From the NCBI RefSeq assembly GCF_000377625.1, contig NZ_KB898334.1:1-46561 (forward strand): a DNA stretch of 46,561 bases. The letters run 5' to 3'. The DNA comes from Prevotella veroralis DSM 19559 = JCM 6290 (GTDB taxonomy: Bacteria; Bacteroidota; Bacteroidia; Bacteroidales; Bacteroidaceae). Position numbers and translations under genes: made by a program. The notes under the pieces are model-generated. The model saw only the letters and a program-made list of their open reading frames with translations. It searched no databases and was not told where the DNA came from. Shown here piece by piece: positions 27,955 to 35,745 of this stretch. Each line of letters opens with the position of its first letter. Position 1 is the first letter of the stretch.

Positions 27955-28644
27955 ATGGACGCAAGTACACTCTATTTCTGTTTATTTTTGTGGTGGGTAA
28001 TTAGCTATTTAGCTGTTTCTTACCTGGTAAACCCGTCTCATGTGCGTTGGAACAACCCTATAAAGCAAAGTCGTATTGTAGTTCTTTCGGCTCTTGAAGT
28101 ATCTTTTTTAAGCTTTATAGCACATTCTTACGTATATATAGAGGAATATCAAGCGAAGAATAACATAGAATTCAAATCAATATCCCACTTTTTTTCCTGT
28201 CTTACCGACCCACAGTCGAAGCCCATTTTCGAGGCAGATTACTTCTTGATGTTAGTTGTAATAGTTGTTATTTCTATAATTCCGCTTATCCGACACCTAC
28301 GTTTAATATGGTGGATAAGTAGACACCCACACTATTCAATACTTATTTTCAAGGTGATACCCGAGATGCCGCCTCGCCAAATATTTATACTCAGCATAGA
28401 TAATAAGGAATCTTGTGGCGGAAGATACATCTTGTCTTATTATAAATACTTGGTGTTGCCAGGCAAACATAAGTACCAATTCTGGTTGGGAGAACTTCAT
28501 GGAAAAGGCAGTTATAGGCGTTTGTTCGGCCAAAAAATGGACCTTGATTTGTTGGCAGGGCATCAATACATTGTAGAAGAAGATGCTATGGAAGACAAGT
28601 TTAACATTCATGATACTTCGTCAGTTACCGATAGAGATAACTAA
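27955..28644 (+). CDS. Membrane protein with PGKH-type C-terminal domain
   Basis: A 229-residue protein with hydrophobic segments near residues 5-26, 40-60 and 98-116. A cytoplasmic-looking linker LRLIWWISRHPHYSILIF follows, then a soluble domain containing YLVLPGKHKYQFWLGEL and HQYIVEED. It is the only intact member of three tandem paralogues (27438-29134). I do not recognise a named family. Tandem small membrane paralogues are sometimes immunity proteins, but there is no toxin gene next to them, so the role is open. Confidence 0.7.
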   Translation: MDASTLYFCLFLWWVISYLAVSYLVNPSHVRWNNPIKQSRIVVLSALEVSFLSFIAHSYVYIEEYQAKNNIEFKSISHFFSCLTDPQSKPIFEADYFLMLVVIVVISIIPLIRHLRLIWWISRHPHYSILIFKVIPEMPPRQIFILSIDNKESCGGRYILSYYKYLVLPGKHKYQFWLGELHGKGSYRRLFGQKMDLDLLAGHQYIVEEDAMEDKFNIHDTSSVTDRDN

Positions 28645-28673
28645 AGTAAAGAAACAAGTTAAAAAAATAGGTT

Positions 28674-29134
28674 ATGATCATTGATTTTTTTGGATTTTAA
28701 GTTTGTGGTTACTATCCTTTTTGGTGGCTGTTTTGCTATATTTTAAATGGACCGCCCCCATTCTCGATCGATGGAACAACCTATTAGGACGGAGCGTTAA
28801 ATTTGTAACACTTAGCGGTACCCTTCTTTTTATCAGTATTTGTGTGTTCTGTTACAAAACTATTGAGTGGGAAGTGTCTTCTAACAATACCGAAATTCGG
28901 AACTCTAACAGTCCTTCTTCCGATGATTCAAAGCCCAGAGTTATCTTCTCTCAGAAGGGCGATTTCATCTACATATTAGTTGTTCTATCTCTGGCATTTG
29001 CCTATTTTCTTATTCAATACCAGCGTTTAAAGCGATGGATAAGCGAACACCCAGACTACGCCATACTGGTTTTCGACCTTCAAGATATGGGATATGTTAA
29101 GCAAAAAGGGAGAATAATAAACGATGGTTTTCTC
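28674..29134 (+). pseudogene. Third membrane paralogue, frameshifted and 3'-truncated
   Basis: From the ATG at 28674 the frame stops after eight codons. If the T-run at 28685-28691 (seven T) had one more T, the protein would read MIIDFFWILSLWLLSFLVAV and continue in the frame that carries DRWNNLLGRS and LKRWISEHPDYAILVFDLQD, matching the gene before it (WNNPIKQS, WISRHPHYSILIF). The paralogous PGKH domain is missing: near 29134 the sequence changes to the mobilisation module. One frameshift and one recombination break thus inactivate it. Confidence 0.7.
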
Positions 29135-29513
29135 CCTATTAGCAGAGGACGAATCTACTTCACAAGAAGCGACTGCGGTTCCTGAAAGAGAAAGGCCAAC
29201 AAACAAGCAGGACACAGAGAATACCATGCACTCTGAACCTGCACAGAACACTGAGCGTGCAACCGTTCAAAGACGCATCAGTGCCAAGATGAAAAAGAAA
29301 ACACTTGAAGCCTACAAGCAAGCCTTTCTTGTACCGACTAAGTTAAACAACCGCAAGGCGGTTTATCTGAGCAAGGAAACACAGGAGCGTGCCGACTTCA
29401 TTGTGCGTAGATTAGGCGACAGAGGCAGCAACCTTTCAAGCTTTGTTGAGAACATCGTTCGTCAGCATCTGGAGGAATATGGTGAGGACATAGAGAAATG
29501 GAGAAGACTGTAA
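29124..29513 (+). CDS. DUF3408-family mobilisation-associated protein
   Basis: The C-terminal 75 residues (ISAKMKKKTLEAYKQAFLVP, KAVYLSKETQERADFIVRRL, LSSFVENIVRQHLEEYGEDI) match DUF3408, a ribbon-helix-helix-like DNA-binding family found beside mobilisation genes of Bacteroidetes elements. The N-terminal 20 residues come from the fused, truncated membrane gene upstream, so the true start is uncertain; an ATG at 29226 is the next choice. It precedes a 22-bp repeat array and mobB-mobA. Confidence 0.75.
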   Translation: MVFSLLAEDESTSQEATAVPERERPTNKQDTENTMHSEPAQNTERATVQRRISAKMKKKTLEAYKQAFLVPTKLNNRKAVYLSKETQERADFIVRRLGDRGSNLSSFVENIVRQHLEEYGEDIEKWRRL

Positions 29514-29547
29514 GCCGTAAGAAAAGGTAGACGGTTTTCTGGAAAAA

Positions 29548-29625
29548 GGTCTACCCTTTCCTCAAAATAGGTCTACCTTTTCGAGCAAATAGGTCTACCT
29601 TTTTTGCTAAAAGGGTCTACCTTTT
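29548..29625. repeat. 22-bp-phased direct repeats (GGTCTACCTTTT), 4 copies
   Basis: GGTCTACC begins at 29548, 29570, 29592 and 29614, exactly 22 bp apart, each followed by a T-rich run. An inverted half copy (AAAAGGTAGAC) lies at 29523. The array is between the DUF3408 gene and the mob genes, so it may be a binding array for DUF3408 or MobB or part of an origin region. Confidence 0.88.
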
Positions 29626-29656
29626 CTTCTTCAGCTTAGTTCTCTGTGAGAATACC

Positions 29657-29692
29657 ACGAATGCAGTTGGTCATAGAATGCACGGCATTCGT
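29657..29692. other. Inverted repeat upstream of mobB (oriT candidate)
   Basis: ACGAATGC (29657-29664) pairs with GCATTCGT (29685-29692), with a nested GAATGC/GCATTC. A T-run follows, so on the plus strand it could also end transcription of the DUF3408 gene. Its place about 200 bases upstream of mobB-mobA is where oriT of Bacteroidetes mobilisable elements usually lies. 29693-29893 holds no other feature. Confidence 0.4.
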
Positions 29693-29893
29693 TTTTAGGC
29701 TATAAAACGTTTTAAGCGTAAATGGTTTGTTCGGTAGCATTGCAAGACGTCAGTTTGTACCCACAAACAGCGCTTGCTCCCTCGTCAGACTATCGGGGAG
29801 ATAAGACCGTAATCACTCCGTTCTCATCGGTCAGCATTCAGGAATTAAGAAATAACAAACCATCTACAATGATAAACTTTCAAAGAAACTTAT

Positions 29894-30319
29894 ATGAAAA
29901 GATACAAGGGAAAAACTGCCCGATGGCAGCAACAGAATAAGGAAGAACAGCGGATGAACAAGACGGAGTTCATCAAGGTAAGATGTACCTTAGAGGAAAA
30001 GCAACGTATCAAATCAAAAGCGGAAAGCACAGGGCGGAAGTTCTCTGACTACTGCCGTGAGATACTCCTTAACGGAGAAGTAACAGCTGTTCCCAAGATG
30101 ACAGACAATGAGAGGGAAGCCATTGCCATTCTTCAACATACAGGAAAGTTCTACGGGCAGGTTTCCAATCTCATCAAAGTCAAGGACGAAAGATGGGTAC
30201 TCATCACAAAGAACCTTTCCTTATGTGCCAAAGAAGCATTTAAGCGGTTTTACGACCCTCATTTTCGTGTGGATGATGAGGTATATAAGGTCTTAAATCT
30301 GAAGAGAGATGATAGGTAA
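29894..30319 (+). CDS. Mobilisation protein MobB-like
   Basis: A 141-residue protein. MNKTEFIKVRCTLEEKQRIK (from residue 21) and GRKFSDYCREILLNGEV form a ribbon-helix-helix-type DNA-binding region as in Bacteroidetes MobB/MobC accessory proteins; the C-terminal half is helical. The start may be 29894 or the ATG at 29954. It overlaps mobA by 11 bases. It probably binds near oriT and helps the relaxase. Confidence 0.85.
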   Translation: MKRYKGKTARWQQQNKEEQRMNKTEFIKVRCTLEEKQRIKSKAESTGRKFSDYCREILLNGEVTAVPKMTDNEREAIAILQHTGKFYGQVSNLIKVKDERWVLITKNLSLCAKEAFKRFYDPHFRVDDEVYKVLNLKRDDR

Positions 30320-31370
30320 ATGTAAGGCGATAGCCCACGGCCGCACGGCTTTGGACTATATTTTTAGAGAAGGTAAGCTCGGCTATCGGCTTGCCTTCCA
30401 CAATCTTTGCAGCAGGGAACCAAAGGCAATCTATGAGGAAATGAAAGTGATCAGCGACTACAACAGCCGTTGCAGGAACAAGTTTCTCCGTATCGAAATC
30501 GGCATCGCACCGCAGGACGAGAAAAAACTGCCCGTGTCCGAACTGATGCGGATAGCCCATTTGTTTGCCAAGCGAATGGGACTTGACAACCATCAATGGG
30601 TGGCGGTAACGCACAAGGACACCGACAACAGACACATTCACATCATCGCCAACCGTATCAGTCTGTACGGAGAAGTCTATGATACCACTTTTGTGAGCAA
30701 CAGGGCAGCAAGGGTGGCAGAGGAAATAAGCAGGGAGAAAAACTTGACTATCGCAAAGGCGGTCAAGGCGGAAAGGAAATACCAAAAGGAAAAAGTCAGC
30801 CAGACGAGAGAGCAAACCAAGAAAGAGGTGCAGCAAATCTGTTATTCCCTGCTTGACAAGTACAAAGGTACGGGTATCACAGGGCATTCCATGTTCCTCT
30901 ACGAGTTGAACAAGAACGGAATTTCCATAGGGCGCATGAAGAACAAGCAGGGCAAGGTCTATGGATTGAAGTTCTCATACAGAGAACATACATTCAAGGC
31001 ATCCGAAATCGGCAGAGAGTTCGGCTACCGTTCCCTGCAGAAGAACTTTGAAACAACCAACAAGGAAGAATCAAGGAAACCACACCAAACAATACAGGAA
31101 GCAACAGAAAAGAACGAACGCCCTGATACTGGTTATCAACTCGTACCTCCAAGCCGTTCCTCAATTTCACGAGACAATGACACCTCACAAGTGCAGAATC
31201 CTATTAGTACAGTGGCAGACACCATTGTTGGTGCAGCCGACGAAGTGGTGGAAGGATTAGGCGATTTGATTACACCAACCGCACAGGGCGATGACCATGC
31301 CGAAACAGCATGGCAACGCAAATTGAGAAACCAAGCCAACAGGAAGAAGATACGAGGAAGAAGAATATAA
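30309..31370 (+). CDS. mobA: Relaxase MobA-like
   Basis: A 353-residue relaxase (PF03432 family). Tyr17 in HGRTALDYIFREGK is the candidate nicking residue. The metal site is HKDTDNRHIHIIANRIS (H102, D104, H109, H111). After about residue 250 the protein is charged and probably disordered, with a basic C-terminus (RKKIRGRRI). It nicks oriT and pilots a strand to a recipient with the help of a separate conjugation apparatus. No coupling protein or mating genes are present, so the element is mobilisable, not self-transmissible. Confidence 0.92.
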   Translation: MIGKCKAIAHGRTALDYIFREGKLGYRLAFHNLCSREPKAIYEEMKVISDYNSRCRNKFLRIEIGIAPQDEKKLPVSELMRIAHLFAKRMGLDNHQWVAVTHKDTDNRHIHIIANRISLYGEVYDTTFVSNRAARVAEEISREKNLTIAKAVKAERKYQKEKVSQTREQTKKEVQQICYSLLDKYKGTGITGHSMFLYELNKNGISIGRMKNKQGKVYGLKFSYREHTFKASEIGREFGYRSLQKNFETTNKEESRKPHQTIQEATEKNERPDTGYQLVPPSRSSISRDNDTSQVQNPISTVADTIVGAADEVVEGLGDLITPTAQGDDHAETAWQRKLRNQANRKKIRGRRI

Positions 31371-31430
31371 TCACTTTTCCAGCAACAAACAATATTAGAA
31401 AATGCAGAAAGAAGAATATCTCATCAAAAA

Positions 31431-31481
31431 CGCTTGTTATTCGTTAACAAAGTATTATCTTTGCAGACAGAATAACAAGCG
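31431..31481. promoter_or_regulatory. Perfect 12-bp inverted repeat around a promoter box
   Basis: CGCTTGTTATTC (31431-31442) and GAATAACAAGCG (31470-31481) are exact inverses. Between them lies TATCTTTG (31456-31463), a TAnnTTTG box pointing right. An operator-like dyad is thus wrapped around a promoter, yet no gene follows before 31919. It may drive a short RNA or be the end of the mobilisable element. The remainder of 31482-31800 holds nothing else I recognise. Confidence 0.5.
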
Positions 31482-31800
31482 TTCTTTCTTTAGCAGTAAA
31501 CAGCGACACAAAGCATTTCGCTCGTTTCCAAATCGTTACCTATTTAGTTTTACCAATAAGGTAACTTCTTTATTTTCAGACAGATATATTTTTATAATTA
31601 TCTTGACGTGCAGTAGGTGCCCTTTTGAAGTCCAATAAAGCACCTTTTACTTTATTGCGTTATAACTAATTGATTTTCTGTGGATTGCAGACCTGATTCG
31701 TATATGTATTTTTGCCGTTATTTATAGATGTTTCCTTTGAAGTCATGTAATGATTTTTCAAAACCTTGTCTGCAAAAGAAGTTTATAGATGGATTCATAA

Positions 31801-31835
31801 ATACAAAAAAAGTAGGCTGGAATAGCCAGCCTACT
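31801..31835 (-). terminator. Rho-independent terminator after tssC
   Basis: On the minus strand a 10-bp stem (AGTAGGCTGG, 5-base loop, CCAGCCTACT) is followed by a run of T. It lies 85 bases after the tssC stop and ends the tssB-tssC transcript. Confidence 0.85.
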
Positions 31836-31919
31836 AAATGTCCATTACATCTAAAAATCTGTGTGTAAGAAACAAGTCTTATCACTCTAACTTTCTGAAG
31901 ACCCAGAAATAAGAGTAAC

Positions 31920-33308
31920 CTATTTATCTTGTGAGTACTGGCTTTCCCAGTTAGCCTCTTCTGGCTCTTCTCCCTTACGACCCTCAAGCTGAATAACAAA
32001 ACTCTTTGCAGGGAAGTATGGAGTAATGTGAATATCAAGTAATACACGATCCTTTTGGTTTGGATCTTGCTCAATTCTCATCACTCGGAATTTCTCTATC
32101 AGACGTGTTGGACCTTGTATGCTATCAAGGAACTTCACAATCTGACTTCTCAAGTCAGCCTCTGTACGAGTAGTCCAGTTCTCGAATGCACGACGGTTCA
32201 GGAAGTCGAAAAGAACCTTAGAGATATAATCGAATACACGAACAACAGAGTATGTCTGCAATCCAAGGTTATCACCATTGAAGAGTGTCTTGGCAGAGAA
32301 TGCCATCACCTTACTATACTCGTTGACCATTGGTACAAGACCCATGCGCTCTATTTCAGAAATCTCGCTTTTCTTCAAATCAAAACGTACACTCTCAACA
32401 TCATTAAGACCACCGAATTTCTTACCAGCAACAACCTGTGACATCAATGTGCTGTAGATTTTACCAGCAAGTGCAGATGAGCCTGGAACGTAAAGATTGT
32501 CTTCTTCTCCTACCTGTACTACTTTCTGGCGTCCTAAAAGCCAGTTACATGTCATAATAATGTTTGACTTGTATATATCACCACCAGAATGGTCAGCATT
32601 AAAGAAGACATCAACAACATCGTCTGGTGTTTCTAAATCCTGGAAGTCGGTTAGGAGCATTACCTTATTGCTGTGTGCAATCTTACCCCACTTATCAAGT
32701 ACAGCATTAGAACCTAAATATCCAGGGATGACAAGCAAAGAATAGTTGCGGCGGAGATCGAGACGATCGAAGTTATGCTTAAGCTCATTACTGATATAGT
32801 CAATGAAAACTGGATTGTCTAAGTCTTTCAATTGATCCATTTCAGCATTGACAATCGTTATGTTCTTTACCTTCTGACTCTCTGTATTGCGATAGAATAA
32901 AGCAACTGAACGGTAAGAAGTCTCAAGTTCGCGTGTACGAGCCAAAACCTTACTAAGATTTTTATTCAGTAAGTCCTCAACATGCAACGCTCTTTCCTTA
33001 GCCTTATCTCTCATTTGTTCAGCAGACTGACCAGATTTTAAAAGATCAATCCAAACCTCAAGACGATTGGCAAGAACCTTACGTTCATTCTCCCATTGTG
33101 CATCAGAGAGGAAAATGTTTCGGCGTGCCTTGCGTGTAGGATTCAGATTAGAAAAGCCGTCAATGATATTCTCTAAGAAAGTAAAACCACCATATTCTTT
33201 CAGCTTGTCTATTGCGTTAGCTGCAGAGGTGGTTCCCTGCTGTGCTATAGTACTTTTACTAATAGAAGGAGCCTGCTGTTCCTTAGCCTTTATTTTATTA
33301 TTGTCCAT
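31920..33308 (-). CDS. tssC: Type VI secretion sheath protein TssC
   Basis: A 462-residue protein of the TssC/VipB large-sheath family, Bacteroidetes (T6SS-iii) type. Landmarks are NPTRKARRNIFLSDAQWENE, LLVIPGYLGSNAVLDKWGKI, GRQKVVQVGEEDNLYVPGSS and the C-terminal RIEQDPNQKDRVLLDIHITP. With TssB it polymerises into the contractile sheath in the cytoplasm. It follows tssB by 20 bases and is followed by a terminator, so no other secretion gene is in this transcript. Confidence 0.9.
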   Translation of the reverse strand: MDNNKIKAKEQQAPSISKSTIAQQGTTSAANAIDKLKEYGGFTFLENIIDGFSNLNPTRKARRNIFLSDAQWENERKVLANRLEVWIDLLKSGQSAEQMRDKAKERALHVEDLLNKNLSKVLARTRELETSYRSVALFYRNTESQKVKNITIVNAEMDQLKDLDNPVFIDYISNELKHNFDRLDLRRNYSLLVIPGYLGSNAVLDKWGKIAHSNKVMLLTDFQDLETPDDVVDVFFNADHSGGDIYKSNIIMTCNWLLGRQKVVQVGEEDNLYVPGSSALAGKIYSTLMSQVVAGKKFGGLNDVESVRFDLKKSEISEIERMGLVPMVNEYSKVMAFSAKTLFNGDNLGLQTYSVVRVFDYISKVLFDFLNRRAFENWTTRTEADLRSQIVKFLDSIQGPTRLIEKFRVMRIEQDPNQKDRVLLDIHITPYFPAKSFVIQLEGRKGEEPEEANWESQYSQDK

Positions 33309-33328
33309 TTTTAATTTAATTTTGATTC

Positions 33329-33787
33329 TTACTTGGCTTCTGTATTCTTAATTTCGTCAAGTGAACTCTGTAACAAATCAATTACAGCTTGGCGGGTTTC
33401 AGGATTAGCCAAAGCTTTCAGTAAGGCTTTATTTGATGAAAGTTGGCGAGCAATCTTTATATTCTGCTCTTTCTCTACATCAAGTTTACTAAGGAAAGCA
33501 CTATGCTCTTTTAACTTTTCTGAGTCAAAATCTCCAAGATTCTTAAAGTGCATTGTCTCTGTGACATCTTCACCGTTGTCATCTTGCATCTCAAGTGTAA
33601 CAGATGGTGAGAAATGTTCAAAGACATCTTCTACTGTTTGTAAACCATAAACCGCTTCAGGACTGGCTGGAGCCTCATCGGTTAACTTCTGTACTAACAA
33701 AGTTCTGTTGGAAGGGATGTCGGCAATTGACTCATTAGCGTCAACATTTACTTCATTTCCTCCAATTCCATAATCATAAATGGCCAT
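33329..33787 (-). CDS. tssB: Type VI secretion sheath protein TssB
   Basis: A 152-residue protein of the TssB/VipA small-sheath family. NRTLLVQKLTDEAP, VEDVFEHFSPSVTLEMQDDN and the FKNLGDF(D)-KL-like segment around residues 82-95 fit the family. The C-terminal helix (ARQLSSNKALLKALANPETR) packs against TssC in known sheaths. It is transcribed first, from a TATATTTG box upstream. Confidence 0.88.
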   Translation of the reverse strand: MAIYDYGIGGNEVNVDANESIADIPSNRTLLVQKLTDEAPASPEAVYGLQTVEDVFEHFSPSVTLEMQDDNGEDVTETMHFKNLGDFDSEKLKEHSAFLSKLDVEKEQNIKIARQLSSNKALLKALANPETRQAVIDLLQSSLDEIKNTEAK

Positions 33788-33820
33788 ATTTCTTATATTT
33801 AAGTTTTATCTAATAAGTTA

Positions 33821-33828
33821 CAAATATA
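33821..33828 (-). promoter_or_regulatory. Promoter -7 box of tssB-tssC
   Basis: The minus strand reads TATATTTG (TAnnTTTG), 34 bases upstream of the tssB ATG. A TTTG lies further upstream (33841-33846), but the spacing is shorter than usual, so the -33 element is uncertain. Confidence 0.5.
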
Positions 33829-34827
33829 CTCAAATCCGGCACAAAGCTATAAAATTTATACGTAATTCTCGTAAATTAAATGTGAAAAGACATTTATAAG
33901 CTAATTTTTATTATATTTTATTGATGGAGTTACTCAAAAAAGGTTGTTCATGGAGCACTATCTCCTCAAAACATCATTATACAAAAAGATATTTTATAAA
34001 AGTTCATTACGGATAAAAAGCAGTTCATAGATAAATTCGTAAAAACCAAAAATAGGGTTGGAGGGACTGTTATTGCGAAGAATTAGTGTAGCAGGAAAAA
34101 GAAAATGGTAAATAAGATTGTGCTCGCAGTAAGAAAGACATTCATATAACAATTTTACCATCTTAAGTACCAATAATTAAAATCCACTAATATAGTTCTT
34201 TAATGAGAACAATTCTCCTTTTTTAAGTATGGGATATTACCAATGGCACAATAATATAATTACGTAATATACTGTAGATATGAGATTTACATTTATATGC
34301 AAGCGTACAAGCATTCAGATTTGACCTACTTTTATTTGTTGTAAAATATTTTCCCGAAACCTCACAAGTTATGAAATAATGTAGGTGTTTTTGCCCCCTA
34401 AAAATTGGTTCATCCGACATTTGGAGTGATAACCTATAAATGATACTCAAAGTTTGAGACAAAAGTCTCTTCATAACCTTCTCATTAATAATGGATTTAG
34501 ACTAAATGAAGTGAATCTATAAGTTATAGTAACTCCTGCACTACTAATTAGCACATTATGATTATAATTCTCCGTATATAAAGGGTTTAACATATATGAG
34601 CAATGGTGTAAGTAGTTGATTATTAATAACTAATTATTATCACTCCAAATTCCAGAAGACCCTAAAAATTGACCCACTGTTTGACCCACTTTTTCTCACG
34701 GAGTATTAGAACCTAAGTTATCAATAAATAAAACATCATATCAAATTATATCAGTAACTTCTTGATGTCCTGATAACTTTGACATGATTTGATATAAATC
34801 TTTAATGATTTTGTATAGAAGTCCATT
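33829..34827. other. About 1 kb AT-rich interval without a gene
   Basis: No convincing gene. At 34675-34700 GACCCACT occurs twice (GACCCACTGTTT then GACCCACTTTTT), a relative of the 12-bp repeats at 34913. ATATCAAATTATATCAGTAAC near 34740 resembles ATATCAGATTATATCAAACG near 35085. A minus-strand frame at 34223-34474 has no recognisable product. Confidence 0.4.
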
Positions 34828-34841
34828 TCCCTCTCTCTCCG
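34828..34841 (+). other. Possible tRNA-Ser 3'-end attachment scar
   Basis: TCCCTCTCTCTCCG equals the T-stem 3' strand (CCCTC), acceptor 3' strand (TCTCTCC) and discriminator base expected for a Bacteroidales tRNA-Ser. The rest of the tRNA (T-loop, D and anticodon arms) is absent. It is followed 17 bases later by a strong terminator, as tRNA genes often are. This is the kind of fragment left by an integrase that uses a tRNA 3' end. Confidence 0.4.
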
Positions 34842-34858
34842 CTTCGCATAGCGAGTTA

Positions 34859-34895
34859 AGTCCCTAAGTTACAACAACTTAGGGACTTTTTATTT
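34859..34895 (+). terminator. Rho-independent terminator
   Basis: AAGTCCCTAAGTT and AACTTAGGGACTT pair around a short ACAAC loop, and a T-rich run follows. It reads on the plus strand, consistent with an ancestral gene ending in the tRNA-like fragment just before it. Confidence 0.8.
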
Positions 34896-34912
34896 ATCTA
34901 TACTAAAAAGTT

Positions 34913-34972
34913 GCCCCACTTTTTGCCCCAAAGTTGCCCCACTTTTTGCCCCACTTTTTGCCCCACTTTTTT
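34913..34972. repeat. 12-bp repeats (GCCCCACTTTTT), 5 copies
   Basis: GCCCCA starts at 34913, 34925, 34936, 34948 and 34960 (spacing 12, 11, 12, 12). Units are GCCCCACTTTTT with one variant. No gene covers them, and 34973-35142 is empty except for a GGAATCGAACC string at 35075. Confidence 0.8.
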
Positions 34973-35142
34973 CTCCGAAAATTTGTTCAATCCTGAAAAA
35001 CGCTTTTTTATGTAAATATTTTTCAGTATTTGTAATTACCTGTTTTTCAATGAATAACAGAAGTCATAAAAAGTAGGAATCGAACCTTTCATATCAGATT
35101 ATATCAAACGTTTCATTTATCGGATTTTTCGCCACTTGCAAA

Positions 35143-35364
35143 TCACTTTCCCTTGCGGTTCGTTTTTGCCCTAATCAACTCCGAAGCTCGAATGATAGCC
35201 TTCTTGTTTAACACCACCCCTCCTTTACTTAGCCCTACTCTTTCCAGTGAACGTTGCTTGATACCAATATTTTCTGCTGTCAGTACACTATAAATTGCAG
35301 GAATAGATCCGAAATAATAGTTCTTCCTCCCTTCCATCAGTTGCACATGTATTACCTTTACCAT
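35143..35364 (-). CDS. Conserved small hypothetical protein
   Basis: A 73-residue basic protein. KVIHVQLMEGRKNYYFGSIP and AIYSVLTAENIGIKQRSLER recall a small Bacteroidetes protein family of unknown function. The minus strand has TAACTTTG (TAnnTTTG) at 35391-35398, about 30 bases upstream of the ATG, which supports a real gene. Confidence 0.65.
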   Translation of the reverse strand: MVKVIHVQLMEGRKNYYFGSIPAIYSVLTAENIGIKQRSLERVGLSKGGVVLNKKAIIRASELIRAKTNRKGK

Positions 35365-35486
35365 AGTCCTTTATTATCTTTGATTTACCTCAAAGTTACA
35401 AAATAAGCCCTATATACGATATTTTGAGTGATAAATCTTCAAAATATCTATCTTGATTAGTTTTCAACTATTCTACAGTAGACATA

Positions 35487-35745
35487 TCTGGCTTTAATTT
35501 TCCTTTGCAAAGGTAAGCAAGGTCGTAAGAACACAAAGTACCGCTACACTATTTAAGAATATTCTCACGGCAGCCTTCCACAAATCAAAGATTTGGGTTT
35601 TCCATGAGAATATCCTTAAATTACTTTGCTTATCTTCCTGATGACCTTACTACCTTATTTGCACGTAAAATTTGAAAGCTCGATAGTCTCCTGCTGTAAA
35701 AAGTAGAGAACTAAAGGGAAAAGTATTCACTTTAAAATAACACAT
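35487..35745 (+). ncRNA. Structured leader element copy 1 (3' half only)
   Basis: This segment matches the last 250 bases of the longer leaders at 36.8, 39.0 and 40.4 kb. TGCAAA (35506-35511) pairs with TTTGCA (35658-35663). Inside are AAGGTC/GACCTT, CAAAGTA/TTACTTTG and GATTTG/CAAATC arms, so about 160 bases fold into one rod. A small hairpin and the conserved AACTAAAGGGAAAAGTAT precede the ATG of the gene at 35746. The 5' half found in other copies is absent here. Confidence 0.65.

Noticed and set aside
27438..28644. Type VI effector-immunity cassette (tandem membrane paralogues near tssBC)
   Set aside because: No toxin-like gene, PAAR, Hcp or VgrG adjoins them, and a separate mobilisable element lies between them and tssBC.
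29722..29940. 72-codon frame upstream of mobB
   Set aside because: It overlaps the mobB start in another frame, and the translation has no domain-like pattern.
31402..31638. 78-codon frame after mobA
   Set aside because: It runs through the promoter dyad at 31431-31481 and has low-complexity composition.
34223..34474. 83-codon minus-strand frame between tssB and the tRNA-like scar
   Set aside because: AT-rich, no motif and no promoter box; it may be a relic but cannot be supported.
35068..35110. tRNA gene on the minus strand (GGTTCGATTCC seen in reverse)
   Set aside because: Only a T-loop-like string is present; no acceptor, anticodon or D arm can be folded around it.
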